A DNA stretch of 64,000 nt, taken from NCBI GenBank assembly GCA_036000105.1, contig DASYGE010000002.1, positions 62,001 to 126,000 on the forward strand, given 5' to 3'. The notes under the pieces are model-generated. The model was given only the letters and a program-made list of their open reading frames with translations, was not told the origin of the DNA and made no database searches. The DNA is from DASUBN01 sp036000105 (GTDB lineage Bacteria; Pseudomonadota; Gammaproteobacteria; Natronospirales; REEB76). Shown one piece after another: positions 44,503 through 52,934 of this stretch. Every line of letters begins with the position of its first letter. Positions within the stretch are counted from its first letter, which is position 1. The translations under genes were made by a program, and so were the position numbers.

Positions 44503-45126
44503 GTGCTGAAATGGTTCAAGTCGCGCAAACCCGACAATAGTGAATCCAAGGACACCACCTTGATGCGCCGGGCGCTGGCGGCGGGTATCCGCACTGTGAC
44601 CGGCCACCGGCGCGGCCGGGTGCTGCACGCCTATGTGCAGTCCGCCAGTTCCAGCGTGGCTGGCACCCGCGCCATGGTGGCGAGCGGCGTGCCGGTGGAT
44701 TCCGTGAACCACGACGGCGACACGCCTTTCCTCATCGCTGTGCGCAAGGGGCGCGAGCCCCTGGCCCGCACCCTGGCCGAACTCGGCGCCAACGTGAACC
44801 ACCAGAACCGGATGCGCCGCACGGCGCTGCACGAGGCGGCCCAGGCAGGCGCCATGTCGCTCGTCAAACTGTGCCTCACTTACCGGGCGCGGCTGGACAT
44901 GCAGGATGCCAACGGCAACACTCCGGTGCATTTGGCGGCGGCCCGCACCCAGGTGGAGACGGTGGAGTTCCTGGTGCGCGCCGGCGCGCGGCCGGACATA
45001 GTCAACCGCGCGGGCCAGACGGCCTTCGCCATGGCCCACGAGCCCTTGCAGCGCAAGATGACTACCTGGTGGCTGGAGACCAGCACGCGCCTCTCGCGTG
45101 CTGAATTGAACAGGAAGCGGACTTAA
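44503..45126 (+). CDS. Ankyrin-repeat protein
   Basis: This 207-residue cytoplasmic protein has about four ankyrin repeats: NHDGDTPFLIAVRKGREPLA, NRMRRTALHEAAQAGAMSLV, DANGNTPVHLAAARTQVETV and NRAGQTAFAMAHEPLQRKM. These bind protein partners. The start is GTG 44503 with AAGGGG upstream. No signal peptide is seen, and no target can be inferred from neighbours. Confidence 0.88.
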   Translation: MLKWFKSRKPDNSESKDTTLMRRALAAGIRTVTGHRRGRVLHAYVQSASSSVAGTRAMVASGVPVDSVNHDGDTPFLIAVRKGREPLARTLAELGANVNHQNRMRRTALHEAAQAGAMSLVKLCLTYRARLDMQDANGNTPVHLAAARTQVETVEFLVRAGARPDIVNRAGQTAFAMAHEPLQRKMTTWWLETSTRLSRAELNRKRT

Positions 45127-45183
45127 GGCCTGCTGGATAGCGTGATCGTCAAGCTCGCCTGGAACTTCAACGAGTGACAGGGA

Positions 45184-45567
45184 TCAGAACAGGCCTTTGA
45201 GTGCTCCCACGGCGCCGCCCACTAGCAGGGCGATGGTGGCGTAGAGGCCGAACATGAAGCCGTGGTGTCGGCCGCCACCGGTCTTGATGTAGCCGTAGGC
45301 GTAGAAGGCGCGGGCCACCACGAATACGAGCCCCAGGAGCGCGGCCCACAGGGGGTTCAAGGTGAATCCGAAGATCCACATGGAGGGCAGCACCACGATG
45401 AGCTGCTCGATGGTGTTCTGCTGCACGCGGAAGTGGCGCTCGAAAGCCTCGTGGCCGGTGACCGCCGGCGCCTTCACCTTGTAGCGGGAGCGGGCCCTGC
45501 TCACGAGATAGCCGATGACCAGGTATTCGACCAGCATGAGCATGGTCACGAGATAGACGTAGTTCAC
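45184..45567 (-). CDS. MAPEG-family membrane protein
   Basis: This 127-residue protein has four predicted membrane helices. The MAPEG pattern is present: RARSRYKVKAPAVTGHEAFER, RVQQNTIEQLIVVLPSMWIFG (written in parts) and ARAFYAYGYIKTGG. Family members are microsomal-type glutathione transferases and related enzymes. A role in detoxification fits the GST and DoxX genes elsewhere, but the operon is separate. Confidence 0.88.
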   Translation of the reverse strand: MNYVYLVTMLMLVEYLVIGYLVSRARSRYKVKAPAVTGHEAFERHFRVQQNTIEQLIVVLPSMWIFGFTLNPLWAALLGLVFVVARAFYAYGYIKTGGGRHHGFMFGLYATIALLVGGAVGALKGLF

Positions 45568-45601
45568 GGTCCGGCTCCCTTGCGGCGGATGCCGCGGGCG
45601 A

Positions 45602-45994
45602 TCAAGGTATCTGGATCTTGCCGCCGCCGCCGAGCCCGCCCATGCCGCCCTTGCCCATGTCCGGCACCACGATGGAGGAAGCTGCCTGGCGGCGCAGCTC
45701 GCGCAGCTGTTCCATGGTCTCCTGCACCGCGAGGTTGGCGGTGTCCGAGAAGCGCGCCACGGCTTCCGCCAGGTTCGCGGCTTCCAGCTTGAAATGCAGC
45801 GGCAGGGTACCGGCGGGCGTCATCAGACTGGTCTCGCCTATGAAGAGCACCGGCCGCGCGCTGTCCGCTGAGCCGTCTTTCTTCACCGGCGTGAGCTGGC
45901 GGATGGAGCCGATCTTCTGGTCCGTGAACATCTCCTCGCGATAGAGGTTGTCCGCGTCCAGTTCGAGTTTCAGTTCATCGTGTTCGTTGGCCAT
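45602..45994 (-). CDS. Conserved hypothetical cytoplasmic protein
   Basis: This 130-residue protein begins MANEHDELKLELDADNLY and shows FTDQKIGSIRQLTPV, then FIGETSLMTPAGTLPLHF. It ends in a helical stretch and a Gly-rich tail (GKGGMGGLGGGGKIQIP). ATG 45994 is chosen because the upstream extension is not protein-like. I know no function; the Gly-rich end may be flexible. Confidence 0.65.
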   Translation of the reverse strand: MANEHDELKLELDADNLYREEMFTDQKIGSIRQLTPVKKDGSADSARPVLFIGETSLMTPAGTLPLHFKLEAANLAEAVARFSDTANLAVQETMEQLRELRRQAASSIVVPDMGKGGMGGLGGGGKIQIP

Positions 45995-46147
45995 GTGCGC
46001 GCCCGTGTCCGTGGTGGTGCCTAAAAGGTAGGGCATCCTAGCAATTTCCGGCGCGCCGCGGCAGGTGGCGCGGCTGGATGGCTGCCGGCAGGCGCTGCGG
46101 ACCGGTCTGCTAGAATGGATACCCCCGCGCAGAACCAGGCCAAAGCC

Positions 46148-46447
46148 ATGAAACCCGATCCCACTCTTTTCGACGATGCCGCCCGCCAGGTGGTGGAGCT
46201 CGCCAACCAACTGGCGGAAGAGAACCCGGACGTGGATGTGTGGGACATCGCCGACGGCATCATGGCCGGCGCGGTGCATTACTGGCTCTACTCCCGTCAG
46301 CCTTGCGAGGACCCCATGTGCGCGGACTGCGCCCCCACGTCTACCGCCGAGCTGCGCAAGACCGAGCTTTTGAAGAACGTGAAGCTCTCGGCGGAAGAGA
46401 GCGATTACTTCCACGCGCCCACAGATTCCAACGCCGCTTGGGCCTAA
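46148..46447 (+). CDS. Conserved hypothetical acidic protein
   Basis: This 99-residue protein (ATG 46148; ATG 46115 is an alternative) begins MKPDPTLFDDAARQVVELAN and contains DVDVWDIADGIMAGAVHYWL and a CEDPMCADC cluster that may bind metal. Its stop codon is the TAA of the TAAAAG end of the repeat at 46442. The function is unknown. Confidence 0.65.
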   Translation: MKPDPTLFDDAARQVVELANQLAEENPDVDVWDIADGIMAGAVHYWLYSRQPCEDPMCADCAPTSTAELRKTELLKNVKLSAEESDYFHAPTDSNAAWA

Positions 46448-46572
46448 AAGCTGCTGCGCTCGCCGGGGTGTTGTTGCGCTTCGGTCTCGCAGTCGGTCAC
46501 GTACATAAGAGTACGCTCCCTTCTGCTCGCCTCGCGCGCCTAGCCCCGTCTTCGCTCGCGACGCTTTTAGGC
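46442..46572. repeat. TAAAAG-bounded palindromic element, copy 2
   Basis: GCCTAAAAG (46442-46450) and CTTTTAGGC (46564-46572) are inverted ends. Inside, GGTCACGTACATAAGAGTAC and CTGCTCG parallel the element at 34293. It supplies the stop codon of the gene before it. Confidence 0.6.
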
Positions 46573-46597
46573 AGTTTTGCACCTACAATAGAAGCGC

Positions 46598-46975
46598 ATG
46601 CAAGCTATTGATCTCGTCTGCTGGAAATGCGGCGCGTCACTGGACGGCGTGCCCATGCCCCTGTCCCGCCTGTCCGTCTGTCTCAGATGCAGCGCTGAAC
46701 TCTACGTCTGCAAACTGTGCGAGTTCCACGAACCGAAGCTCCGCCAGGGTTGCCTGGAAGAGCGGGCCGAGCATGTGCAGGAGAAGGAGCGGGCCAACTT
46801 CTGCGATTACTTCCGGCCGCGCCCCGACGCCCATGTGCCTCGGGACCAGAGCAGGACCGAGGCGGCTCGCAGTCAACTTGATTCCCTGTTCGGCGGCAAG
46901 ACTGAGACGCCTGCCGCCAAAGACCCGTCGCGGGAAGAGCTGGACAAGTTCTTCGGCGGCAAGCCCAAGGGCTAG
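46598..46975 (+). CDS. Zinc-ribbon hypothetical protein
   Basis: This 125-residue protein has CWKCGASL, CLRCSAEL and CKLCEFHEP, so three CX2C pairs near the N-terminus bind one or two zinc ions. The C-terminal part repeats LDSLFGGK and LDKFFGGK. It is a conserved small proteobacterial type with unknown function. The start is ATG 46598. Confidence 0.75.
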   Translation: MQAIDLVCWKCGASLDGVPMPLSRLSVCLRCSAELYVCKLCEFHEPKLRQGCLEERAEHVQEKERANFCDYFRPRPDAHVPRDQSRTEAARSQLDSLFGGKTETPAAKDPSREELDKFFGGKPKG

Positions 46976-47019
46976 CCCGAGGGCTACAATCGTCCCGCCC
47001 ATTCTTGAGGAGAACGCCC

Positions 47020-48714
47020 ATGCTGCTGCAGAGGACCCTCGTGCTGCTTCCCCTCCTGATCATCGCCTTGGCTGCCGCCCCTTGCAGCGCCGCCAGCCCC
47101 AGCTACGACCTCATCATTAAGAACGGCCACATCATGGACGGCACCGGCTCGCCCTGGTATGCGGCGGATCTGGCGGTGAAAGATGGGCACATCGCCGCTA
47201 TTGGTGATCTCTCGGGTGCTGAGGCGAAGCGCGTCATAGACGCCCACGGCATGCTGGTCACCCCGGGCTTCATCGACATGCTGGGTCAATCGGAGGGCAC
47301 CATCCTGGTAGACCCGCGGCTGCCTTCCAAGATCTACCAGGGCATCACCACGGAGATCACCGGCGAGGGCGAGTCCATAGCGCCTCTGGACGATGCCATG
47401 GTCAAGGAGAACCAGCCGGGTTACGACCATTACCACATCACCGTCGATTGGCGGACGTTCACCCAATACTTCGCGCGTCTGAAGCAGCAGGGCATGGGTA
47501 TCAACCTGGGTACCTATATAGGTGCAGCCTCGGTGCGGGAAATGGTGCTGGGTTACGACGACAAGACGCCTACAGCGGATCAATTGAAACAGATGCAGGC
47601 GATCGTGGCCGAGGGCATGAAGGAAGGGGCCTTGGGGCTTTCCACGGCGCTGCAATATCCGCCGGCGCCCTATGCCAAGACCGACGAGCTGATCGCCTTG
47701 GCCCAGACCGCTTCGCAATATGGTGGCATCTACGCCACCCACATGCGCAGCGAGAGCAACGGCGAGATGGCGGCCCTGGACGAGACCTTCCGCATCGGCC
47801 GTGAAGCGCATATCCCGGTGGAGATATTCCACTTGAAGGCTGCCGGTAAGCAGAATTGGGGCAAGGCGCCGCTGGTGATCGCGCGTATCGAAGCCGCCCG
47901 GGCAGCGGGTTTGGACGTGACGGCAGATACCTATGCCTATACCGCCTGGGAGAACGGCATGGCAGCCTTCATCCCGCCCTGGGCCCATGACGGCGGCAAC
48001 GCCAAGTTCATCGCCCGCCTCAAGGATCCGGCAAGCCGCGCCAAGATACGTGCCGACATGCTCACGCCCACGGACAAGTGGGACAACGAGTGGCTGGCCA
48101 TCAACGGGCCCGAGGACATCCTGATCACGGCGGTGAACAACACCGCACTCCTGCCCTATGAGGGCAAACGGGTGAGCGACATCGCCAAGGACTGGCATGA
48201 GGATGCCATCGACACCATCTGCGATTTCCTCATCAAGGACAATGCGGACACAGAGGTGGCGGTGTTCGGCATGGCCCAGCCGGACGTGGAGCTGATCCTG
48301 CAGCAGCCCTGGGTCTCCATAGACAACGACGCCTCGGGAACCTCACCGGAGGGCTTGCTGGGCACCGAGCATCCGCACCCGCGAGCCTACGGCACCTTCC
48401 CGCGTATCCTGAGCAAATATGTGAAGGCCGAGGGCAAGCTCACCCTGGCAGACGCCATCCGCAAGTTCAGTGCGTTACCAGCCCAGCGGGAACACCTGGC
48501 GGACCGCGGCGTGCTGAAGCTCGGCATGTGGGCGGATATCAACGTGTTCGATCCGGATACCATCCACGACGTGGCCACCTACGATGACCCCAACAAGTTG
48601 TCGGTGGGCATGCAGTACGTGCTGGTGAACGGGGTGCCGGTGATAGATGGCGGCAAGATGACGGGCGCCCTGCCAGGCCAAGTGCTGCTCGGGCCGGGTT
48701 ATGGCAAGGACTAA
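47020..48714 (+). CDS. D-aminoacylase-like amidohydrolase, secreted
   Basis: This 564-residue protein has a signal peptide and an amidohydrolase barrel: DLIIKNGHIMDGTGSPW, LVTPGFIDMLGQSEG, TTEITGEGESIAP, YATHMRSES, VEIFHLKAAG and VSIDNDASG. It resembles N-acyl-D-amino-acid deacylases. The usual HxH after PGFID is replaced by MLGQ, so at least one metal site is altered; the later His, Lys and Asp ligands are present. TTGAGGAGAA precedes ATG 47020; an in-frame ATG at 47005 is less likely. It overlaps the convergent next gene by four bases. Confidence 0.88.
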   Translation: MLLQRTLVLLPLLIIALAAAPCSAASPSYDLIIKNGHIMDGTGSPWYAADLAVKDGHIAAIGDLSGAEAKRVIDAHGMLVTPGFIDMLGQSEGTILVDPRLPSKIYQGITTEITGEGESIAPLDDAMVKENQPGYDHYHITVDWRTFTQYFARLKQQGMGINLGTYIGAASVREMVLGYDDKTPTADQLKQMQAIVAEGMKEGALGLSTALQYPPAPYAKTDELIALAQTASQYGGIYATHMRSESNGEMAALDETFRIGREAHIPVEIFHLKAAGKQNWGKAPLVIARIEAARAAGLDVTADTYAYTAWENGMAAFIPPWAHDGGNAKFIARLKDPASRAKIRADMLTPTDKWDNEWLAINGPEDILITAVNNTALLPYEGKRVSDIAKDWHEDAIDTICDFLIKDNADTEVAVFGMAQPDVELILQQPWVSIDNDASGTSPEGLLGTEHPHPRAYGTFPRILSKYVKAEGKLTLADAIRKFSALPAQREHLADRGVLKLGMWADINVFDPDTIHDVATYDDPNKLSVGMQYVLVNGVPVIDGGKMTGALPGQVLLGPGYGKD

Positions 48715-48941
48715 CGGCGCCGGGTCTTCTTGGGTTTCTTCCGGGTCGGGCGCGAGGCTTTGCGCGCCGGTTTTTTCTTCTTGCCGATCTTCTTGCGACT
48801 TACAGGCTTCTTCGCCCGCCGCTTGGGTTTGCCGGCGATCAGCGGGGCATGGATGGCGACGGGATCGCTGGCCGGGAACGTGCCGCGCAGGGCTTCGTCC
48901 AGCGCGTCTTCCATGTGTTGCTTGTCTTTTTGATCCTGCAT
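48711..48941 (-). CDS. Small protein with Lys/Arg-rich tail
   Basis: This 76-residue protein has a short acidic N-terminal part (MEDALDEALRGTFPASDPVA) and a tail that is almost all Lys and Arg (KPKRRAKKPVSRKKIGKKKK). The tail suggests nucleic-acid binding or charge neutralisation. The ALDEALRGTFPASDP motif recurs in small proteobacterial proteins without known function. Confidence 0.7.
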   Translation of the reverse strand: MQDQKDKQHMEDALDEALRGTFPASDPVAIHAPLIAGKPKRRAKKPVSRKKIGKKKKPARKASRPTRKKPKKTRRR

Positions 48942-48995
48942 GGAACGATTGTCGCGCTTCGGATGGAGCGGCGCCAGCCGACATAATCCAGAGGC

Positions 48996-49490
48996 TTATT
49001 GGTAGCGGACTTTCACGATGAAGCAATGCATGCCGCCCGCCGGCGTCTTGACCCGCACTTCGTCGTCCACGGATTTCTTGAGCAGGGCCTGGGCCAGGGG
49101 TGAATCCACGCTTATATAGTGCTTGGCAGGGTCGAACTCGTCCGGCCCCACGATGCGATATTCCGTGTCCTCGCCTTTCTCGTCTTCGAGGGTCACCCAG
49201 GCGCCGAAGAACACCCGGCTATCCTCCGCCGGGCACTCGGTGATCACCTTGAGGTCCGGCATGCGCTTCTGCAGATAGCCGATGCGCCGGTCTAACTCCC
49301 TGAGCTCTTTCTTCCTATATATGTATTCCGCGTTCTCGGAACGGTCGCCTTCGGCCGCTGCCGCGGACAAGGCCTGGGTCACATGGCCGCGCTTCTGCCA
49401 GAGGGCGCGTAGTTCGGTCTCCAGGACCCCATACCCCTCGCGGGTGATGTAGGGGGAAGAGCGGGGAGAAGGCGGACGCCAGCGGCCCAT
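48996..49490 (-). CDS. greB: Transcription elongation factor GreB
   Basis: This 164-residue Gre factor has an N-terminal coiled coil (YITREGYGVLETELRALW ... RSENAEYIYRKKELRELDRR, in parts), with the acidic tip at GDRSENAEY, and a C-terminal FKBP-like domain ending GGMHCFIVKVRY. It restarts backtracked RNA polymerase by stimulating transcript cleavage. Features YIYRKK and FFGAWVTLED are those of GreB, not GreA. It lies nine bases downstream of a membrane protein gene. Confidence 0.94.
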   Translation of the reverse strand: MGRWRPPSPRSSPYITREGYGVLETELRALWQKRGHVTQALSAAAAEGDRSENAEYIYRKKELRELDRRIGYLQKRMPDLKVITECPAEDSRVFFGAWVTLEDEKGEDTEYRIVGPDEFDPAKHYISVDSPLAQALLKKSVDDEVRVKTPAGGMHCFIVKVRYQ

Positions 49491-49499
49491 GATCCCGTC

Positions 49500-50120
49500 T
49501 CAAGCTGCCCGCGCGTGTCGTGTCAGCATCAGCCAGCGGCTGACCAGCAGCAGCCACAACACGATCAGCAGGATGACCGCTTTCTCCATGGCACCCCGCG
49601 GCAGCGCCCGCCATAGGACATAGACCCACAGGACCATGAAGGTGACAGCGGCGAGCAGGAAGGCCGTGCGGAAATGCCGCTGCCAATGGGGATCGGCACG
49701 GAAGCGCCAGGACTGGGTGAGCATGCCGATGGTGACGGACAGAAAAGCCACGGCCGCCGCCGTGTAGTGCACCACGCCGTGGGTGGTGGGGCCCTGGTCG
49801 GCGCTCGTGTCGGTATGGGCGAGGGCCACGACGCAGATGGCGGCGGCGTCTACCACGAACAGGGCGAGGGATAGGCGTCTTAAGGCCGCCGTTTTGAGGC
49901 TCGCGTGCAGGCCGAGCGCCACGCAGAGCACACCGGCGGCCAGTGCGAAGAAGCCGAGGATGAGCCATGCGCAGTAGGGCCCCAGCAGATAGAAACTCAA
50001 GGGCATGGCCACCCAATCGTAGTCCGCGCGCGCAAACTGCAGCACCAGGGATGCGCCGAAGAAATACGCGAGGCAGGGCAGTGCGATGGCACCGGCGACG
50101 GCGGGGGACGGGGATCTCAT
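49500..50120 (-). CDS. DUF998-type membrane protein
   Basis: This 206-residue protein has six or so hydrophobic helices, for example VAGAIALPCLAYFFGASLVL, LGPYCAWLILGFFALAAGVL and EKAVILLIVLWLLLVSRWL. The layout and the HTDTSADQ segment before THGVVHYTAA resemble DUF998 integral membrane proteins. The start is ATG 50120 with a weak ribosome site. It precedes greB. Confidence 0.72.
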   Translation of the reverse strand: MRSPSPAVAGAIALPCLAYFFGASLVLQFARADYDWVAMPLSFYLLGPYCAWLILGFFALAAGVLCVALGLHASLKTAALRRLSLALFVVDAAAICVVALAHTDTSADQGPTTHGVVHYTAAAVAFLSVTIGMLTQSWRFRADPHWQRHFRTAFLLAAVTFMVLWVYVLWRALPRGAMEKAVILLIVLWLLLVSRWLMLTRHARAA

Positions 50121-50160
50121 GGCTTTATTATAGGGGCGGCCGCACGCATACTTGTATGCG

Positions 50161-50697
50161 ATGCGATTCAATTATTACAAGAGCCTGAGCGCCAAGAACA
50201 AGAAGATCTACGATGCCAGCGATCGCATCGAGCGGCTGGCCCTGCCGGACCCCCTGAGCTTGCAAGCCCTGGTGTCACGCTTGGAAGAGGCCCTCAAGGC
50301 GGATGCGCGCCCGGCGGTGGAAGAGATCTGCGGGCGCTTGGCTGCGGGCATGGTGGGACAGCTCGCCATCCGGCCGGTGAACCTGAAGGTGCTGGCGGTG
50401 CGTCCTTCCGACGATTACGGCGAATTGCACGGCCTGTATGAAGGCGTGGAAGACAGGCTGAAGGTCGCCAGGATATCCCTGTGGATGCGCACTGCCCAGA
50501 AGAAACAGGTGGTGGCGTTCCGGAGTTTCCTGCGCACCTTCCTGCATGAGATGTGCCATCACTTCGATTACGAGCATCTCAAGCTCGAGGATTCGTATCA
50601 CACCCAAGGGTTCTATAAGCGCGAGTCGAGCTTGTTCTACCAGCTGGTGCCGGACGCTAAGCCTGCGCGCCCAAAGCCGAGCAAACCCAAACCGTGA
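50161..50697 (+). CDS. Putative metallopeptidase-like protein with HExxH
   Basis: This 178-residue protein has the zinc-binding helix FLHEMCHHFDYEHLK (HEMCH). The upstream DGxxA-like segment GELHGLYEGV and the preceding strand VARISLWMRT are arranged as in small SprT-like or minimal gluzincin proteins. The C-terminus is Lys/Pro rich. The start is ATG 50161. It could cleave proteins or only bind metal; the family name is uncertain. Confidence 0.72.
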   Translation: MRFNYYKSLSAKNKKIYDASDRIERLALPDPLSLQALVSRLEEALKADARPAVEEICGRLAAGMVGQLAIRPVNLKVLAVRPSDDYGELHGLYEGVEDRLKVARISLWMRTAQKKQVVAFRSFLRTFLHEMCHHFDYEHLKLEDSYHTQGFYKRESSLFYQLVPDAKPARPKPSKPKP

Positions 50698-50718
50698 AAA
50701 GGGCGCCTTGCGGCGCCC
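50697..50718 (-). terminator. Terminator between convergent genes
   Basis: GGGCGCC and GGCGCCC (50701-50707, 50712-50718) pair around TTGC, with TTTT following on the minus strand. It serves the DUF4097 gene. Confidence 0.75.
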
Positions 50719-50744
50719 CCGATCACTGCAGGATCGCTGACCTT

Positions 50745-51698
50745 TCAATCGTTGAGGTGGATGTCGCCACTCAGGCTGCGGGCGCTCACCTGGGCATCGC
50801 CGCTGCCGTTGGTGAAGTGCAGTTCCACACCTGGGCTGTACTTGCTCACGCGGGTGGGCCGTGGTCCGAAGCTGTTGTCGATGTCGCCGCTGAAGCTCGA
50901 GATGTCGAAGTGGGCGCTCGGCGAGGCCCCGAAGGTGAGATCCACGTCGCCGCTGACGTTGTGGAACTCGTAATTGCCGCCCTTCAGCAGGCTGCCTTCA
51001 TAGGTGAGGTTGCCGGAAGTGGAACTCATCTCCAGGCCCGTGATGCGGTTGTTGCCGATCTTCACGTCGCCGCTCACGCTCTCCACATGCAGGCTGCCGT
51101 CCACGCCGGTGGCGCGCACCGAGCCGCTCACGCTGGTGGCGGTCACGTGGGCACCTTTGGCCGAGCCGGACACGGTCACGTCACCGCTCACGCTGTGCAC
51201 GTCCGCCCGGCTCGTGGCGGAATCGAGGATCAGGTTGCCGCTCACGGTACCGAGTTCCTGGGGGCCGGTGAGATCCGTGGCTTCGATGTCGGCGCTCACG
51301 GTGCTCACTTCCATGCGGCTCCCGGTGGGCACTTCGATCACGAGGTCGGCACACTCGCCGCAGTCGTCGCTGTGCTCGTTGTGGGGCAGGACCACGCGGA
51401 TGCTCACGCCGGAGTCGTCGTTGGTGATCTCCAGGCGCTCCACCTGATCGCCGAGGTTGCCAGTCACCCGCACCTCGCTCTTGTCCCAGCCGCGGATCTT
51501 GACCGTGCCGGCCAGGTTATCCACCCGCACTTCGCCGTCAGGTTTGGCGTTACGCGCCTCGTTCACGGACCGGTCCTGATCGTCGGAGGTCTCGTGGGCG
51601 TAGGCAGTGCTGGAGGTGAGCGTCAGCAGCGAGAAGGTCGCCACCACCGCCGCGAAACTCAGCAGCACATATGCAAGGATGATAGTCAGGCGTTTCAT
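50745..51698 (-). CDS. Secreted DUF4097 beta-helix-like protein
   Basis: This 317-residue protein has an N-terminal signal (YVLLSFAAVVATFSLLTL). A long beta-solenoid of units such as VSADIEATDL, VSGNLILDSA, VSGDVTVSGS, VSGSVRATGV and VSGDVKIGNN follows, the hallmark of DUF4097/putative adhesin proteins. It is the third cistron after the ECF sigma and anti-sigma genes with ATGA overlap, so it is probably part of the envelope response they control. Confidence 0.88.
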   Translation of the reverse strand: MKRLTIILAYVLLSFAAVVATFSLLTLTSSTAYAHETSDDQDRSVNEARNAKPDGEVRVDNLAGTVKIRGWDKSEVRVTGNLGDQVERLEITNDDSGVSIRVVLPHNEHSDDCGECADLVIEVPTGSRMEVSTVSADIEATDLTGPQELGTVSGNLILDSATSRADVHSVSGDVTVSGSAKGAHVTATSVSGSVRATGVDGSLHVESVSGDVKIGNNRITGLEMSSTSGNLTYEGSLLKGGNYEFHNVSGDVDLTFGASPSAHFDISSFSGDIDNSFGPRPTRVSKYSPGVELHFTNGSGDAQVSARSLSGDIHLND

Positions 51699-52210
51699 AG
51701 GTCGTTCCTCTGGGTAGTCTGTATCTGCTGGGTCGCGGCCAGCAGACGGGCTTCGTTCTGGTAAAGGTCGTAGAGCAGGGTGCGCAGGCGCGGGTTGTTC
51801 GGGTCTTTCTCCAGTGCAGCCAGGATCTGCTGCATGGAGCCTTCGATGATGCGCAGGTTGGTCAGGATCACTGCGCGGGTGGCCGGTGCCAGGTTCGGCG
51901 CGGTCTCCACGCTGTTCTCGGCGAAGGCGGCCCGCTGGGCGTAATACACCGCACCCGGGCTCGCCGTGGTCGCGACCTCCACCGGCACGGCCGCATCGGG
52001 GGCGTGGCGGGCGAGGCCGTAGTAGAGGCTGCCGGCACCCACTGCCACGCACAGGCTGGCGGCCAGGGCATAGGCCCATAGGGGACGCGCGGCACGTTGC
52101 TTGCGGCCGATGCGCGCTGCGATAGCGGGCCACAGGTCATGCCCCGGGTCGATGTCCTGCGGCAGCCGTTGCACGGCTTTCTGCAGCTTGTCGTCGTTCA
52201 CGTTGTTCAT
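51695..52210 (-). CDS. Anti-sigma-factor-like membrane protein
   Basis: This 171-residue protein has a short cytoplasmic N-terminus (DDKLQKAVQRLPQDIDPGHDLW, in parts), one membrane helix (WAYALAASLCVAVGAGSLYYGLA) and a periplasmic helical part (LTNLRIIEGSMQQILAALEKDPNNPRL). Position directly after the sigma gene, with ATGA overlaps on both sides, identifies it as the likely anti-sigma factor. No clear zinc HxxxCxxC motif is present. Confidence 0.8.
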   Translation of the reverse strand: MNNVNDDKLQKAVQRLPQDIDPGHDLWPAIAARIGRKQRAARPLWAYALAASLCVAVGAGSLYYGLARHAPDAAVPVEVATTASPGAVYYAQRAAFAENSVETAPNLAPATRAVILTNLRIIEGSMQQILAALEKDPNNPRLRTLLYDLYQNEARLLAATQQIQTTQRNDL

Positions 52211-52779
52211 GTCTCCAACCTTGCCCGCAATATGCGGCGGGCGCGATGCAGATGGGCTTTGCTGGTGCCGACCGCCAGTCCAGTCATCTCGGCTATCTCT
52301 TCGTGGCTGCGGCCTTCCACGTCGAACAATACGAAGACCATGCGTGCCGCCGCCGGCAGTCCCGCGATGCACTGTTCTAGGTCGATGCCGTGCCCCGGGT
52401 CGCTCTCTTCGGCGGGCACCGCTTCCAGTATCTCGTCGCTCTTGGTCGTCACCCAGGCGGCCTGGCGCAACTGGGTGCGATGGCGTTCCAGCACCGTGTT
52501 CACCGCGATGCGGTGCACCCAGGTGCCGAAACTGCTCTCGCCGCGGAACTTGGCGAGCGATTCCCAGGCGCGCACGAAGGCATCCTGGGTGCATTCTTCC
52601 GCGAGCGTGCGGTTGCCCGCGAGCCTCAAGCACACAGCGTGCACCCGGCCCACGTGGCGGCGATACAGCTGCTCGAAGGCGGCAATGTCGCCGTCCCGGG
52701 CACGGGCCGCGATGTCGGTCTCGTCGATGGTGTCCAGGGGGATCCTCGTGGGCGATTGCATGGCGAGAACGCTTTCCAT
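52207..52779 (-). CDS. ECF RNA polymerase sigma factor
   Basis: This 190-residue sigma-70 family ECF factor has region 2 (AFEQLYRRHVGRVHAVCLRL, AEECTQDAFVRAWESLAKFRGE, SSFGTWVHRIAVNT) and region 4 (GLPAAARMVFVLFDVEGRSHEEIAEMTGL, GTSKAHLHRARRILRARL, in parts). ATG 52779 has AGAGG upstream; ATG 52761 is an alternative. It heads a three-gene operon with the anti-sigma and DUF4097 genes. Confidence 0.93.
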   Translation of the reverse strand: MESVLAMQSPTRIPLDTIDETDIAARARDGDIAAFEQLYRRHVGRVHAVCLRLAGNRTLAEECTQDAFVRAWESLAKFRGESSFGTWVHRIAVNTVLERHRTQLRQAAWVTTKSDEILEAVPAEESDPGHGIDLEQCIAGLPAAARMVFVLFDVEGRSHEEIAEMTGLAVGTSKAHLHRARRILRARLET

Positions 52780-52899
52780 GCCTCTTTGATGTCCCGATCG
52801 GGCAGAGGGTTTAGGCGTGGCTGGGTGTAATAGGGTCTGGCTCAAGCATGGGGCAGTCTAGGCAGGGCCTGGCGGGGCGGCAATCTACATATCTAGGTA

Positions 52900-52927
52900 T
52901 TGACATATCGAATAATATCGATATAAT
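52900..52927 (+). promoter_or_regulatory. Promoter and operator of the ArsR-type regulator
   Basis: TTGACA (52900-52905) and TATAAT (52922-52927) are 16 bp apart. The dyad ATATCGAA-TAAT-ATCGATAT (52905-52924) fills the spacer, placing the operator between the boxes. Transcription should start near 52934, at the second ATG. Confidence 0.8.
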
Positions 52928-52934
52928 GAGAAGC

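Noticed and set aside
46984..48198. Minus-strand frame opposite the amidohydrolase gene
   Set aside because: The plus strand has the signal peptide, ribosome site and family motifs; the minus frame does not resemble a protein.
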